Shown in pieces: positions 63,417-64,000 of a stretch of 64,000 nucleotides of DNA. The stretch lies in NCBI GenBank assembly GCA_016946835.1, contig JACVTC010000030.1, positions 439,001 through 503,000 on the forward strand, written 5' to 3'. Origin of the DNA: Neocallimastix lanati (nom. inval.). Lineage: Eukaryota > Neocallimastigomycota > Neocallimastigomycetes > Neocallimastigales > Neocallimastigaceae. The notes beneath the pieces were generated by a model. It was not told the DNA's origin. It saw only the letters and a list, made by a program, of their open reading frames with translations, and made no database searches. The position numbers and the translations under genes were made by a program. Positions within the stretch are counted from its first letter, which is position 1. The number at the start of each line of letters is the position of its first letter.

Positions 63417-64000
63417 ATGAATAAAATAAAAGACATCTTTTTAAAATTCTTTTTAATATTTTGTTTTTATTACAATGTTTCCGGGGAATACTTTTATAAT
63501 TCCAATTTAACGATAGAAGACGTAAAAAAATTGGAAGTGTAAGTATTAATATTTTACATTTTAAACATATTTAAAAAAATATTTGAAATATATAAAATTA
63601 ATTCCAATTTATCAATAGAAGATGTATAAAAAAAAAAAAAAAAAAAAAAAATTTATAGTGAAAATATTAATATGTTATATTTTAAGTATAAAAAATTAAT
63701 AATATATATTTTTTTTTTTTTATATTATTATTAATTCAATTTATTAATTATTTCATAAATTTATAATTCTTATATATGTATTTAACATTAACATAATTAA
63801 TGTTTAAAAGAATTAAACCTTATAATGAAAGTTGTTATTTAGGAATTAAAGAAGACATTGTCATAAATAATGAAAAATTTTCATATTGTGTTTATAATAG
63901 TATGTGCCCGAAAAAAGGAAATTGCGTTTTTATGGATTTTTCTTCACCATTGGATTCATTTTATATGATAATGAATAGACCAACCATTCTTTATACCCAA
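63417..64000 (+). CDS. Secreted Cys-containing protein, N-terminal part only
   Basis: Exon 1 is 63417-63538 and exon 2 starts at 63811 and runs off the window. Donor GT|GTAAGT and acceptor AAAAG agree in phase 2, giving ...KKLEVIKPYNESCYLGI. Residues 1-23 form a signal peptide: MNKIKD, a hydrophobic core (FLKFFLIFCFYY) and a likely cleavage after VSG. Exon 2 has four cysteines in about 45 residues (SCYLG, YCVY, MCPKKGNC), as in small disulfide-bonded extracellular domains. No dockerin or carbohydrate-active domain is visible in what remains. The protein continues beyond 64000; the family is unknown. The intron contains a decayed copy of the end of exon 1. Confidence 0.7.
63599..63650 (+). repeat. 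Duplicated, broken copy of the exon 1 end inside intron 1
   Basis: 'aattccaattta(tca/acg)atagaaga(t/c)gta' appears here and at 63499-63525. In this copy the frame runs NSNLSIEDV and then hits TAA; a poly(A) tract follows, then sequence resembling the start of the intron. A tandem duplication of about 100 bp. Confidence 0.65.

Overview
The window is extremely AT-rich nuclear DNA of a eukaryote with GT-AG introns, long (AAT)n asparagine runs and many homopolymers. The gene set reads as fungal: a Furry/Mor2/Tao3 cell-morphogenesis scaffold, an HRI-type eIF2-alpha kinase with the fungal-style N-terminal SLLE region, GPI transamidase subunit Gaa1, Rrp15, PP4 subunit 2, a CHY zinc-finger protein and ribosomal protein L8 (uL2). 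Base composition, Asn-rich proteins and C-ending codons confined to the ribosomal gene fit an anaerobic gut fungus (Neocallimastigomycota). That placement is inference; a dictyostelid is the main alternative and is less likely.

Layout. 1-8378 (+): one very large Asn-rich protein gene, open at the left edge, with many CDK-type phosphorylation motifs. 8379-11958: a coding-tail fossil and about 1.1 kb of (TTTTA)n satellite. 11959-12940 (-): CHY zinc-finger gene, divergent from RRP15 at 13913-15852 (+). 17980-28833 (-): Furry-like gene, 15 exons, one with a GC-AG intron. 31330-32483: internally deleted Ty1/copia element with two LTRs. 32965-33723 (-): decayed TRM4/NSUN2 tRNA methyltransferase pseudogene. 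34971-35684 (+): PPP4R2. 36265-40434 (-): GAA1, 13 exons. 42753-43663 (-): Rho GTPase pseudogene with two nonsense codons. 45397-51683 (-): HRI-like kinase, 11 exons. 51684-57384: gene-poor. 57385-58307 (+): RPL8, 3 exons. 58980-61270: nested poly(A)-tailed retro-insertions with target-site duplications, plus a MITE-like element. 61984-62835: a 54-bp minisatellite interrupted by a GC-rich block. 63417-64000 (+): start of a secreted Cys-containing protein, cut by the right edge.

Exon models were built by hand from splice motifs, reading-frame phase and protein family knowledge. In every multi-exon model given here all junction phases agree. The functional genes are unrelated housekeeping and signalling genes (translation and its stress control, ribosome assembly, GPI anchoring, polarity), not an operon-like system. 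What stands out is the record of mobile DNA: a copia remnant, at least three separate target-primed retro-insertions, a MITE, and three decaying genes or gene tails.
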